DNA of 42,943 bases from CBDCKR01 sp964572045 (GTDB taxonomy: Bacteria; Gemmatimonadota; Gemmatimonadetes; Longimicrobiales; Gaopeijiaceae), in assembly GCA_964572045.1 (NCBI GenBank), contig CAZNEI010000018.1, positions 1 to 42,943 of the forward strand. Direction: 5' to 3'. Position numbers and translations under genes: made by a program. Positions 26,443 through 35,247 of the stretch are shown in pieces (position 1 is the stretch's first letter; each line of letters starts with the position of its first letter). Below the pieces are notes generated by a model, which was given only the letters and a program-made list of their open reading frames with translations, made no database searches and had not been told where the DNA came from.

Positions 26443-28319
26443 GCCGGTCGGGAGGTCGGGCCAGCCCGCTGCGGGCGTTGATCGACGACGGGCGCATCCA
26501 CGTGATCGACGGCGCCATGGGCACGGAACTCTACGCCCGGGGCGTCTTCGTCAACGTCTCCTACGACGGGCTCAACCTCGAGACTCCAGAGATCGTCGAA
26601 GCGATCCATCGCGACTACGTGGCCTCGGGCGCGGAGGTCCTGGAAACCAACACCTTCGGCGCGAATCCCGTGAAGCTCTCGGGCTACGGCCTCGCCGATC
26701 GCACCGAGGAGATCAACCGGGTGGCGGCGGGCCTGGCCCGCCGGGCCGCGAACGGGCGTGCGGCGATCGCCGGAGCCGTGGGTCCGCTCGGCATCCGCAT
26801 CGAGCCGCTCGGCCCCACGTCGCGCGAGGAAGCACGAGAGCTCTACGAGCGGCAGGTCGTGGGCCTGCTCGAGGGAGGCGTCGACGGCTTCATCCTCGAG
26901 ACCTTCAGCGACCTCAACGAACTCGAGCAGGCCTTCAGGGCCGTTCGGAACCACACGGATCTGCCCGTATTCTGTCAGATTACCGTGGGCGAGGACGGGC
27001 GCACAGCCTATGGGACGTCCCCTGAAGCGGTCGCCTTCGAAGTGACACACTGGGGAGCCGACGTCATCGGCCTCAACTGCGCGGTCGGTCCGGCGATCAT
27101 GCTCGATTCGGTGGAGCGCATGGCGGCGGTGACCGATCTCCCCCTATCGGCCCAGCCCAACGCCGGCCTCCCTCAGGCGGTGGGGGACCGCAAGATCTCT
27201 CTCACGAGCCCCGAATACATGGCCCGCTACGCCCGGCGGATGATCGAGGCAGGCGCGCGCTTCGTAGGCGGCTGCTGCGGCACGAGCCCCGAGCATATCC
27301 GAAGGATCCGGACCGTGGTCGCCGGCTCCCATCCCTCGCCGCCGAAGGTCCGGTTCGGGGGAAGAGCCGCGGAGTCGATCGACGCGCGGCCGGAGATCCG
27401 CCTGGAGGAGCGAAGCGGGTGGGGACGCAGGCTCGCCCGGGGCGCTTTCGTCACGACGATCGAGATCCGGCCCCCCAGGGGGTGGGATCCCGGGGGAATG
27501 CTCGATCAGTGTCGACGAATCCGAGAGGCGGGGGCGGACTCGGTGCACGTCCTGGACAGCTTGCACGCGCCGAGCCGCATGAGCGCCCTTCCTGCGGCGA
27601 TCCTGATCGAGCGGGAGGTGGGGATCGAGACGATCGTTCACTACCCGTGCAGGGACCGGAACATGACCCGCATGATCAGCGACCTGCTCGGGGCGGCCGC
27701 CGCCGGCCTCCGTAACCTGCTGCTCGTGACGGGACGCCCTCCGCCGAGCGATCCCTACCCGGACTCGGCGGGAACACCGGAGATCGATTCCATCGGGCTC
27801 ACCAACGTGGTCTACGGCCTGAACCACGGGGTCGATCCGGGTGGCAACCACATCGGCGGACCCACGCGCTTCGTCGCGGGCGTGCGGTTCAACCCCGTCG
27901 CCGTGGATCAGGAAGAGGAGATCGGACGGTTCCGCTGGAAGGCGGACGCGGGCGCCGACTTCGTCGTCACGCCACCCCTCTTCGCGCCCGACCGCCTGAG
28001 GGAGTTCATGGTGGAGGTGTCGGATTTCCGCGTACCCGTCGTGGCGGGGCTGCGGCCGCTCACCTCGCTCGGAGAGGCCGAGTTTCTTCATAACGAAGTG
28101 CCCGGAATCGAGATTCCCGACGAGTACCGGAGACGGATGAGGGAGGCCGAGACCGCGGGATCCGAGGCAGCGGTCGCCGAAGGGGTGCGGATCGCCCTGG
28201 AGGTGTTCGAGGGGATCCGCGACGTGGCTTCCGGAGTGCTCATCAGCACTTCGCCACACCGCCTCGACGCCGCCTTCGACGTGCTGGAAGGGGTTCGGGG
28301 GTCCGACGGGGGGGAGTAG
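26439..28319 (+). CDS. Homocysteine S-methyltransferase / methylenetetrahydrofolate reductase fusion
   Basis: This 626-residue protein joins two one-carbon enzymes, as in B. subtilis YitJ. Residues about 1-300 are a homocysteine methyltransferase domain (HVIDGAMGTELYARG, zinc cysteines in GLNCAVG and GGCCGTSPEHI). Residues about 320-610 are an MTHFR-type TIM barrel (TTIEIRPPRGWDPGG with the family Glu, then LLLVTGRPP, GVRFNPVAVDQEEEI and DFVVTPPLFAPDRL). The second domain would supply methyl-THF and the first would methylate homocysteine, possibly with another donor such as S-methylmethionine. GTG 26439 overlaps the metH stop as GTGA, so the pair is coupled; ATG 26394 is possible but would overlap metH by 49 nt. 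It converges with the MTHFR-like gene across 23 nt. Confidence 0.88.
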   Translation: MSRSGGRASPLRALIDDGRIHVIDGAMGTELYARGVFVNVSYDGLNLETPEIVEAIHRDYVASGAEVLETNTFGANPVKLSGYGLADRTEEINRVAAGLARRAANGRAAIAGAVGPLGIRIEPLGPTSREEARELYERQVVGLLEGGVDGFILETFSDLNELEQAFRAVRNHTDLPVFCQITVGEDGRTAYGTSPEAVAFEVTHWGADVIGLNCAVGPAIMLDSVERMAAVTDLPLSAQPNAGLPQAVGDRKISLTSPEYMARYARRMIEAGARFVGGCCGTSPEHIRRIRTVVAGSHPSPPKVRFGGRAAESIDARPEIRLEERSGWGRRLARGAFVTTIEIRPPRGWDPGGMLDQCRRIREAGADSVHVLDSLHAPSRMSALPAAILIEREVGIETIVHYPCRDRNMTRMISDLLGAAAAGLRNLLLVTGRPPPSDPYPDSAGTPEIDSIGLTNVVYGLNHGVDPGGNHIGGPTRFVAGVRFNPVAVDQEEEIGRFRWKADAGADFVVTPPLFAPDRLREFMVEVSDFRVPVVAGLRPLTSLGEAEFLHNEVPGIEIPDEYRRRMREAETAGSEAAVAEGVRIALEVFEGIRDVASGVLISTSPHRLDAAFDVLEGVRGSDGGE

Positions 28320-28342
28320 GGCGAGCGGCGGCGGGCGTTTCC

Positions 28343-29236
28343 TCAGACGCGGACGCGCCCCATCACCCGGGCGAGACGGTCCCCCACCCGCCGATGGCCC
28401 AGATTGCTCACGTAGACCTTGTGCGCTCCGGCCGCCCGGAGGGCTTCAAGGGTCTTGGCCAGGGTGTCCACGGGAGTGGCTCCCCCGGCGAACTCCCGGG
28501 TGAGCTCGGCCGCCGGGACGGGAAAGAAACGCGTCAGCATCGCCAACGTCTCCGGGTTCGCGTTCCAGTAGTAGAAGACGCCGAAGAGAACCGGGATCGA
28601 GACGTTGCGCTTGTCACACTCCTCGAGGAAGGCCTCCACCCTGCCGGCCGAGTGATGCGAGACGATCTGCGTCAGGCAGAAATCCGCAAAGAAGTCCTCC
28701 GCCGCGAGGAAGCCGACCTGCTCGATGATGTCGCGATGCGGGTTCGCCCATCCACCTAGGCGGAGGCCGGGTTGCCGGTCCCGGATCCTCTCGCGGAGGA
28801 GATAGGCGTGGGGGACGCAACGAGGCTCGCCCACCGAGGTGTCGCCGCCGACCACGGCGATCGCCTCGAATCCCAGCATGCGCGCGCGGTCCGCATAGGT
28901 GAGGCAGTAGTCCAGCGTGTGTTTGCACGTAAGGAAGGGCACCAGTCGGGAGAGCGGAACGTCGGAACCCACGTTCGCCGCGAGGTGACCCAGATTCTCC
29001 TCCTCCTCGGAGCCCACTGCGTCGTCGGTCAGGAACACGAACACGCCGTCGAGAGCGAGTCGGCGAATGGAGTGGTTGAGGTCGATCCACCGGTCCATCC
29101 CCGCAGACGCCCTGAGGCCGCGCTGGGGCGGCCTGAGCTCCACCGTGACCAAGGGCCCAGGGCCGCGAAGCCGGTCGAGAAGGCTCAGCCGCGAAGGCTC
29201 GGTCTCCGGACCCCAATCCGCCGGCACGCCCCTCAT
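28343..29236 (-). CDS. Divergent methylenetetrahydrofolate reductase-like protein
   Basis: This 297-residue protein looks like a stand-alone, divergent MetF/MTHFR-type TIM barrel. It has LVTVELRPPQRGL (the family ExxPP strand), IAVVGGDTSVGEP (FAD-loop GGD position), LRLGGWANPHRD, FFADFCLTQIVSHHSAGRVE and VSIPVLFGVFYYWN. Spacing between these motifs follows MetF, but the wording differs from both classical MetF and the fusion protein next door. It may reduce methylene-THF or act on another flavin-linked substrate. Its ATG at 29236 overlaps the stop of the aminopeptidase gene (ATGA), so it is coupled to that gene rather than to the convergent metH operon. It is the second MTHFR-type domain within about 2 kb. 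Confidence 0.65.
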   Translation of the reverse strand: MRGVPADWGPETEPSRLSLLDRLRGPGPLVTVELRPPQRGLRASAGMDRWIDLNHSIRRLALDGVFVFLTDDAVGSEEEENLGHLAANVGSDVPLSRLVPFLTCKHTLDYCLTYADRARMLGFEAIAVVGGDTSVGEPRCVPHAYLLRERIRDRQPGLRLGGWANPHRDIIEQVGFLAAEDFFADFCLTQIVSHHSAGRVEAFLEECDKRNVSIPVLFGVFYYWNANPETLAMLTRFFPVPAAELTREFAGGATPVDTLAKTLEALRAAGAHKVYVSNLGHRRVGDRLARVMGRVRV

Positions 29237-30567
29237 TCTCCGCCCTGCATGAGAGCCTCGATCTCGGCCGCCCCCCGGGGCAGCGACGAGGTCAGGACCT
29301 CGTGGCCGTGCGCCGTGACCAGAACGTCGTCTTCGATCCGGATTCCCATCCCCACGTAGTCGGGGGCGAGCGCGTCGGGACCGATGTAGAGTCCCGGCTC
29401 CACGGTGAGCACCATGCCCGGCTCGAGCACTCGAGACTCGCGGCCGGACGCGTAGTCGCCCACGTCGTGCACGTCGAGGCCCAGCCAGTGCGAGGTCTGG
29501 TGGGGAAAGAAGGCCTTGTAGCTCTTGGCCGCCAGCACGCCGTCCCGGTCACCCTCCATGATCCCGAGCTCGAGCAGGCCGTCGATCAGCCCCTCGCACG
29601 CCTCCCGGTGCACCTGGGCCACGGCCGCGCCCGGCCGCACGGCCTCGACGGCGCGACGGTTCGCCCGGAGCACCACCTCGTAGAGGGCTCGCTGGGCATC
29701 GGAGAAGAAACCCGAGACGGGAAACGTCCGGGTCACGTCTGCGGCATAGAGATCCACCTCCGCACCCGCGTCGACCAGGACGAGGTCGCCTTCCTGGAGG
29801 ACGCGGTCGTTGGATGTGTGGTGGAGGACGAGGGCGTTGGCTCCCGACCCGACGATCGTCGGATAGGCCGGGCCCCACGCACCGCGCCTCCGGAAACCCC
29901 CGTCCAGTGCGGCCTCAAGCTCCCACTCGCCCGCTCCGGGCTCGATCGCGGCCGCCAGGTCGACGTAGGTGTCGACCGTGACGGACGCTGCCCGGCGGAT
30001 CCTCGCCACTTCCTCGGGGTCCTTGACGAGCCGCAAGGAATCGAGCACCTCTCCGGGATCGACCACGGACCGGGGTCCGGCACCCTTGCGGGCTCCCCGG
30101 AGCCTGGCCGTCTCGAGCGCCCGCACGACGAGCCTCTCGACCCCCGACCCGGACCCGAGGCGGAACAAGACACGGTCGGCCCCCGCCAAGAGGGGGGGAA
30201 GACGCTTTTCCATCTCCCGGACGTCATAGACGCGGTCGGCCCCGAAGATCTCGCGAGCCCCCTCGGGGCCGATCCGTCGGCCGCTCCACCGCTCGGCTTC
30301 CTCATCGCGCGGCCGCACGAACAGAACGAAATCACCGTCGGGGCCGGCCGGCCTGAGCACAGCCAGCGCCCCCGGTTCCACGACACCGGTCAGATAGAAG
30401 AGCTCGCTGTCCGCTCTGTAGCGGTACTCCGCGTCCCGCGACCTGACCGCAGGGCTCGCGGCGGGAAGGACCAGGGCGGAGCCCTGCAACGACGAGAGGA
30501 CGCGCTCACGCCTGGCGCGGAACGTCCCCGGGGCAAATCCCAGCATCGGTTCGGAGCGTTGGCTCAC
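29233..30567 (-). CDS. pepP: Xaa-Pro aminopeptidase (M24B family)
   Basis: This 444-residue cytosolic metallopeptidase removes an N-terminal residue that precedes proline. An aminopeptidase P N-domain covers about residues 10-140 (RDAEYRYRADSELFYLTGV). The pita-bread catalytic domain follows, with dinuclear metal ligands in LVDAGAEVDLYAADVTRTF (two Asp), FFPHQTSHWLGLDVHDVG (His), TVEPGLYIGPD (Glu) and GIRIEDDVLVT (Glu). The chosen start is GTG 30567, which has GGAG 9 nt upstream; ATG 30546 would be seven codons shorter and lacks a Shine-Dalgarno sequence. Its stop overlaps the MTHFR-like start. No functional link between the two is obvious. Confidence 0.9.
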   Translation of the reverse strand: MSQRSEPMLGFAPGTFRARRERVLSSLQGSALVLPAASPAVRSRDAEYRYRADSELFYLTGVVEPGALAVLRPAGPDGDFVLFVRPRDEEAERWSGRRIGPEGAREIFGADRVYDVREMEKRLPPLLAGADRVLFRLGSGSGVERLVVRALETARLRGARKGAGPRSVVDPGEVLDSLRLVKDPEEVARIRRAASVTVDTYVDLAAAIEPGAGEWELEAALDGGFRRRGAWGPAYPTIVGSGANALVLHHTSNDRVLQEGDLVLVDAGAEVDLYAADVTRTFPVSGFFSDAQRALYEVVLRANRRAVEAVRPGAAVAQVHREACEGLIDGLLELGIMEGDRDGVLAAKSYKAFFPHQTSHWLGLDVHDVGDYASGRESRVLEPGMVLTVEPGLYIGPDALAPDYVGMGIRIEDDVLVTAHGHEVLTSSLPRGAAEIEALMQGGE

Positions 30568-30767
30568 GTGTCTCTTCTCCAGCGTGTCGACTCCAAGGCC
30601 GGCGGCTTGGGCGCCGGCCAACAATCGAAGAGATGCGATGCGAGGGCAACCCGCCCGGGGGGAGCCTCAAGACCCGAGGGGGCGGACGATCGGGAGGGTG
30701 AGCCGGCGCGACGGGGCGCGCCCTCGCCAACGATGTCCCGAACGGCACCACGGAGGGTCGATCTAGT

Positions 30768-32861
30768 CTAGAACGCCGCGGCAGGCTCCTGCTCCACGAG
30801 CCAGTGGCGGAACCAGCTTCGGATCCTCTCCAAGCGATCCACGAGCAGCCACGGCTCGCCCGTTCTCGAGAGCCCGTGCGACGACCTGGGATAGCGGACC
30901 ATCTCCACTGGCACGCCCAACTTCTTCAGCGCCATGAACCACTGCTCCCCGTCCCCGATCGGCGTGCGGAAGTCCTGCTCGCTGTGAATGATCAGGGTGG
31001 GGGCGGTCACGTTCTCGACATACGAGATCGGCGAGAGACGCCGGTAGAGATCCCTCCGCTCCCACGGGTGCCCGTAGAACTCGTGCTGGGTGAGTCCCTG
31101 CGCGTCGGAAGAACCCCACCAGCTCTCCCAGTTGGTGATGGAGCGGGACGTCACGGCGGCCTGGAAGCGGTCCGACGTGGCCGTCAGCCAGTTGGTCATG
31201 AAGCCGCCGTAGCTCCCGCCCGAGACCCCCAAGCGGTCGGAGTCGGCATCGGGATACTCCGCCAGCGCCGCGTCCACACCCCTCAGCAGGTCCTCGGTGT
31301 CCATCACGCCCCACCGCCCCCGCGTGGCGTACTTGAAGTCGTGCCCGTAGGCGCTCGAGCCCCTCGGATTCGAATAGAGAACGAAGAAGCCGGCGGCCGA
31401 CAGGACGTGGAAGGTCGGGAAGAACGTGTTGCCGTACGCCCCGTGCGGCCCACCGTGGATCTTCAGGATAAGGGGATACTTTCGCCCCGGCTGATGGCCG
31501 ACCGGCGGGATCACCCAGCCCTCGATCTCGACCGTGTCGCCGACAGTCCAGGTGAGCCGCTCGGGCGGAGCCAGCACCACCTCCGACAACCACTCCTCGT
31601 TGAGCCTTGTCGCCTGCCGCTCTCCGGTCCCGTCGCCCCGAGCGACGAAGAGCTCGGTGGGCGAGACCGCGTCGGTGGCCACGTAGGCCATGATGTGTCC
31701 ACGCTCGGAAAAGGAGACGCTGCTGAGGCGCCGCTCACCCTGAGTGACCTGTGTGAGGGGGCCTCCGGCCGCGGGAACCCTGAACAAGTGTCGATCGCCG
31801 CCGACGGAAGCCTCGAAGAAGATCGCCGTGCCGTCCGCGGTCCATTCCGGAGGACCCGGGTCCAGGTCCCACTCCGCCGTCAGGTTGATCGGCGCGCCCT
31901 CGAGCCTGGCGTCCGTCCCGAGATCCACGACCATGATGTCTTGAGGCCCGCCGCGCTCGGGCGTGGAGCGGAAGGCCAAGCGTCCCCCGTCGGGCGAAGG
32001 CGCCGGCCATGTCTCCGAGCCCGGATTGCCGGTGATCCTCGTGACGGAGCCATCGGTCACACGCGCGATCCAAAGGTCCTCGGTCAGTTCTCGATCGGTC
32101 TCGTCGTCCTGATGCTCGTCTCCGCTGAAGAACAGAATGCGGCCGTCGGCCGACCACCGGACGTCGGACTTGTCGAAGGGCAGGTCGGTGAGCCGCCGGG
32201 CAATCCCTCCCGCCGCCGAAACCACGTAGAGCTCGTTGGCCTCGGCGACCGACGGATGCGGGAGGAGCGTGAGCGTTCCGTCCCGCTTGTAGCGGGTCGA
32301 GGTGATCACGCGGCCGTCGAAGCGCCCGGCGTCCAGGGTGTTGGAGATCGCATCCGGAGCGATCCACCCCGCCCGCTCCCTTTCCGACGCCCCTTCGGGC
32401 GGGGCCAGGTAGGCGATCCACTGGCCGTCCTCCGACCAGACGGGCTCGCCCCGGACGCCTTCAAGGTGGAACGCTTCCCCGCCCCGCGCCGTGACGCGAA
32501 CGAACCAGGTCGAGTTCTCGTCCTCTCCGCGCCGCGAGGTGAAGGACAGGAGCGTTCCGTCTCGCGACCAGAGCGGCGAATGTGAATCCTCGGTCGGATC
32601 GGTGAAGGGGTAGGCGTCACCGTCGGGGCGCCCGTTCTCCAAGGGCTGGACCCACACCTCGCGGTGCCGCCCGTTCTTCTCCTCGACAACGCGCGTCACC
32701 GTGAACGCCACGAGATCCCCCGCCGGAGACAACGCCGCGTCTTCCACCGTCACGAGATCGTAGTAGTCCCCGGGCTCGAATCCCCTCTCCTGGCCGACGA
32801 GCGATGGGGCCGTGGTCGCCGTCAGAGTGCCTGCGGTCGCGATCAGGATCGCCCTCACCAT
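30768..32861 (-). CDS. Exported S9-family prolyl oligopeptidase / acylaminoacyl-peptidase
   Basis: This 697-residue serine peptidase begins with a likely signal peptide (MVRAILIATAGTLTATTAPS, cut before QERGF), so it should act in the periplasm or outside. Residues about 40-400 are WD40-like/beta-propeller repeats (LSPAGDLVAFTVTR, LWSRDGTLLSFTSRRG, VWSEDGQWIAYLAPP). The alpha/beta-hydrolase domain has the catalytic triad Ser550 in GVSGGSYGGFM, Asp630 in HSEQDFRTP and His662 in PRSSHGLSRTGEP. It should cleave short peptides, probably for nutrition. ATG 32861 is preceded by a GGGAG 12 nt upstream, which is distant. It is divergent from the regulatory-domain protein gene. Confidence 0.88.
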   Translation of the reverse strand: MVRAILIATAGTLTATTAPSLVGQERGFEPGDYYDLVTVEDAALSPAGDLVAFTVTRVVEEKNGRHREVWVQPLENGRPDGDAYPFTDPTEDSHSPLWSRDGTLLSFTSRRGEDENSTWFVRVTARGGEAFHLEGVRGEPVWSEDGQWIAYLAPPEGASERERAGWIAPDAISNTLDAGRFDGRVITSTRYKRDGTLTLLPHPSVAEANELYVVSAAGGIARRLTDLPFDKSDVRWSADGRILFFSGDEHQDDETDRELTEDLWIARVTDGSVTRITGNPGSETWPAPSPDGGRLAFRSTPERGGPQDIMVVDLGTDARLEGAPINLTAEWDLDPGPPEWTADGTAIFFEASVGGDRHLFRVPAAGGPLTQVTQGERRLSSVSFSERGHIMAYVATDAVSPTELFVARGDGTGERQATRLNEEWLSEVVLAPPERLTWTVGDTVEIEGWVIPPVGHQPGRKYPLILKIHGGPHGAYGNTFFPTFHVLSAAGFFVLYSNPRGSSAYGHDFKYATRGRWGVMDTEDLLRGVDAALAEYPDADSDRLGVSGGSYGGFMTNWLTATSDRFQAAVTSRSITNWESWWGSSDAQGLTQHEFYGHPWERRDLYRRLSPISYVENVTAPTLIIHSEQDFRTPIGDGEQWFMALKKLGVPVEMVRYPRSSHGLSRTGEPWLLVDRLERIRSWFRHWLVEQEPAAAF

Positions 32862-33162
32862 GGTGTCTTCTCACTCCCGGGGAAACTCTCACGTGTTCGC
32901 ACGGCACTCCCAATCTGCGGGCGAAACCCTCACAGGAGCCAGCGCGAGCGTCCGACCTATCGTGTGTCGGCCCGTGAATCTACGCCGCGCGACCGATGAT
33001 GGGGAATGCCGAGGGAACCCGCCGACCGACGCAGGCTCCCGACAAGTGGTTCGTCTCCCCCGCATTTGCAAAGGGCATGCCGGAGGCCGCAAATTGATTC
33101 CTGTCGGAGGTTCCGCGGAAGGAGAGCGACCACTCCGATTTCGTGAAGACCGAGGTTGTCCC
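32862..33162. other. Divergent intergenic region of S9 peptidase and secreted-protein genes
   Basis: Roughly 300 bp lie between two divergent starts of exported proteins. A GAGG at 33152-33155 is the Shine-Dalgarno sequence of the plus-strand gene. The A/T-richer patch near 33062-33100 could hold a promoter, but no well-spaced pair of boxes was recognised. Nothing else is seen. Confidence 0.35.
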
Positions 33163-34893
33163 ATGGTGAGACGACGGACCGACGGCCCACCCCGGGTTCT
33201 GAGGGCCGTGTGCGGCGCGTTGGCCATCGCGGGCCTGTCGCTTGGGGCGCCGTCGCTCCAAGCCCAGGCCATTACGGGCACGCTGGTCGAGGAAGGAACC
33301 GGCGCCCCGGTCGACGGAGCCGCCGTGGTCCTTCTCGATGCCTCCGAAGAGCCGATCTCCTGGAGGCTTACGGACCCCGTGGGTCGATTCAGCTTCGTCC
33401 TCGGGCGCGGAGGCACGTTCCGGCTCCGGGCCGACCGCATCGGCCACGGCAGCGTGCGCTCGGACCTCATCGAGGTGGGGCGCGGGCAGACCGTATCGCA
33501 CCGGCTCGAGATCCCGGTCGAGGCCGTCGTGCTGGAGGGCCTCACGGTCGAGAGCGGGCGCCGGTGCCGCGTGCGCCCAGGATCGGACGAGGCCACGGCC
33601 CGAGTCTGGGAAGAAGCCCGGAAAGCTCTGACGGCCACCGCCGAGACCGCCCGGCGCGGGTTCTACCGGTACGTCATTCGGCGGTTCGAGCGGGAGCTGG
33701 ACGCCCGCGGCAGGCGTGTGTTGAAGGAGGAGAGCCGGGTGGATCGGCGGCTGACCCCCAACCCGTGGAAGAGCCTTCCGGTCGACGACCTGCTGAACGG
33801 CGGATTCGTCCGGACCAGCGGGGAAGGAAGCACCTATTTCGCGCCCGACGCGGACGTGCTGCTGTCCGATTCCTTCCTCGACACCCACTGCATGCGGTTG
33901 GAGGAGGGGGAGGACGAGTCGGAGGGGTTGGTCGGCCTCGTCTTCGAGCCGGTCGATGACCGGGGAGTGCCGGACATCAGCGGCACCCTGTGGATCGATC
34001 CGGCCAGCGGCGAGCTCCAGTGGTTGGACTACCGCTACGAGGAGCTGGACGTGCCCCACGCCGACCGGTTGGGCGGGCGCGTGAGTTTCGAGGGCCTGCC
34101 CAACGGCACCTGGATCGTCCGCGAGTGGTCGATTCGCATGCCGATGCTCGCCGTCACGCGCAGGCGACCCGGCGTCCCGTCCCGAACGGAGCTGACCGGC
34201 ATCAAGGAGGATGGCGGGCTGGTGGTGCGGGTGAGCAACGTCGGAGGAGAGGTCGTTCTCGACTCCCGTGCCGGGATCCTGGAGGGAGTCGTGGTGGACT
34301 CGTTGGGGAGGAGTCCCGTGGCCGGGGCGATCGTACTGCTCGACGGCACCGACAGAGCCACGACAGACGAGGAGGGCCGATTCCGCTTTCCGTCTCTGCC
34401 CCGGGGCCACTACGGCCTGAGAGTATTCAACCCGGCCCTGGAGATCCACGAGCTCCCCTCGCCCACCACCTACCTCGAATCGATTCCCGGCCAGGTCTCC
34501 TCGGTCCGGCTGGAGTTTCCGGGGGTCGTCTCGGCTCTCGAGGGGATCTGCGGCCCGCACGAGCCGCGCGAAGGCGGAGGGATCCTGACGGGTGCGGTGC
34601 GCACGGCCTCGGGGGAACCGGCCGTCGGCGCCACGATCTCGATCCGCTGGGACGAGGTGCGGGCGTTGATCACCGGATTCCAGCGGCAGGATTTTGAAGG
34701 ACGCTTCGAGGTACGCCAGCCGACCGGCCTCTACGCGGTGTGCGCGCTGCCCAGGGATCGCTGGCTCTGGATCTCGGTGACGTGGAACGGAGAGCAGAGC
34801 CCGCCGGAACGCTGGCGCTTCCCCGCCATGGCCGTCGTCGCGGAGAAGGACCTTACGGTGCCGTCGGAGGGCGCATCCGCACCTCGACCCTGA
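33163..34893 (+). CDS. Secreted protein with carboxypeptidase-regulatory-like domains
   Basis: This 576-residue exported protein has a signal peptide in residues 1-35 (LRAVCGALAIAGLSLGAPSL, cut at QAQA). Three Ig-like carboxypeptidase-regulatory-type beta domains are visible: ITGTLVEEGTGAPVDGAAVV right after the signal, LEGVVVDSLGRSPVAGAIVL near residue 370, and LTGAVRTASGEPAVGATISI near residue 480. Each has the G-x-(V/L)-x(6-9)-P-(V/I)-x-G-A core, and the middle copy continues to DEEGRFRFPSLPRGHYGL. The part between the first two has no family I recognise. Such proteins are common in the outer membrane or periplasm of Gemmatimonadota and Bacteroidota. ATG 33163 has GAGG 7 nt upstream. A TonB-dependent receptor gene follows on the same strand after 354 nt. 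No function is assigned. Confidence 0.75.
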   Translation: MVRRRTDGPPRVLRAVCGALAIAGLSLGAPSLQAQAITGTLVEEGTGAPVDGAAVVLLDASEEPISWRLTDPVGRFSFVLGRGGTFRLRADRIGHGSVRSDLIEVGRGQTVSHRLEIPVEAVVLEGLTVESGRRCRVRPGSDEATARVWEEARKALTATAETARRGFYRYVIRRFERELDARGRRVLKEESRVDRRLTPNPWKSLPVDDLLNGGFVRTSGEGSTYFAPDADVLLSDSFLDTHCMRLEEGEDESEGLVGLVFEPVDDRGVPDISGTLWIDPASGELQWLDYRYEELDVPHADRLGGRVSFEGLPNGTWIVREWSIRMPMLAVTRRRPGVPSRTELTGIKEDGGLVVRVSNVGGEVVLDSRAGILEGVVVDSLGRSPVAGAIVLLDGTDRATTDEEGRFRFPSLPRGHYGLRVFNPALEIHELPSPTTYLESIPGQVSSVRLEFPGVVSALEGICGPHEPREGGGILTGAVRTASGEPAVGATISIRWDEVRALITGFQRQDFEGRFEVRQPTGLYAVCALPRDRWLWISVTWNGEQSPPERWRFPAMAVVAEKDLTVPSEGASAPRP

Positions 34894-35247
34894 ATGCGGC
34901 CCGGATGAGGGTGGCTGGAGCGACCCCGAGGCGGCAGCCCGCGGGGCGGCGGATCCCCGACCCGGAGGCTCGGGGACCCGGGCGTCACGGACCGGCGGAT
35001 CCGACACCGCGGCTGTGGGCGGACAGCGCTCAGGGGCTTTGGGCGTCATGCTGGGCCGGACGCCTCCGACACTCATGCCTCCCGCCCGCTCTACGCCGGT
35101 GAGGATGTCCCCTCCGCCGCGGGAGGGTCCGACCATCCGCGGATCTGTCGAGACCCCCTGGACGATCCCTTCTGCACGGCGGTAAACTCGGCAGTGCTTT
35201 TTGCGGCAGGTCAGGGAGTCATTTCAAGAACGATCGAGGAGCGAAGG
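34894..35247. other. Intergenic region before the TonB-dependent receptor gene
   Basis: About 354 bp without a gene. CCCCGA (34955-34960) and TCGGGG (34970-34975) form a 6-bp stem with a 9-nt loop that could end the upstream transcript. A weak promoter candidate, TGGACG (35159-35164) and TAAACT (35183-35188) with 18-bp spacing, lies 60 nt before the receptor ATG. I checked for a cobalamin riboswitch and did not recognise one. Confidence 0.35.

Noticed and set aside
34894..35247. Possible cobalamin riboswitch before the TonB-dependent receptor
   Set aside because: The only likeness is a partial GACCTGCC on the wrong strand; no surrounding B12 box or paired elements.
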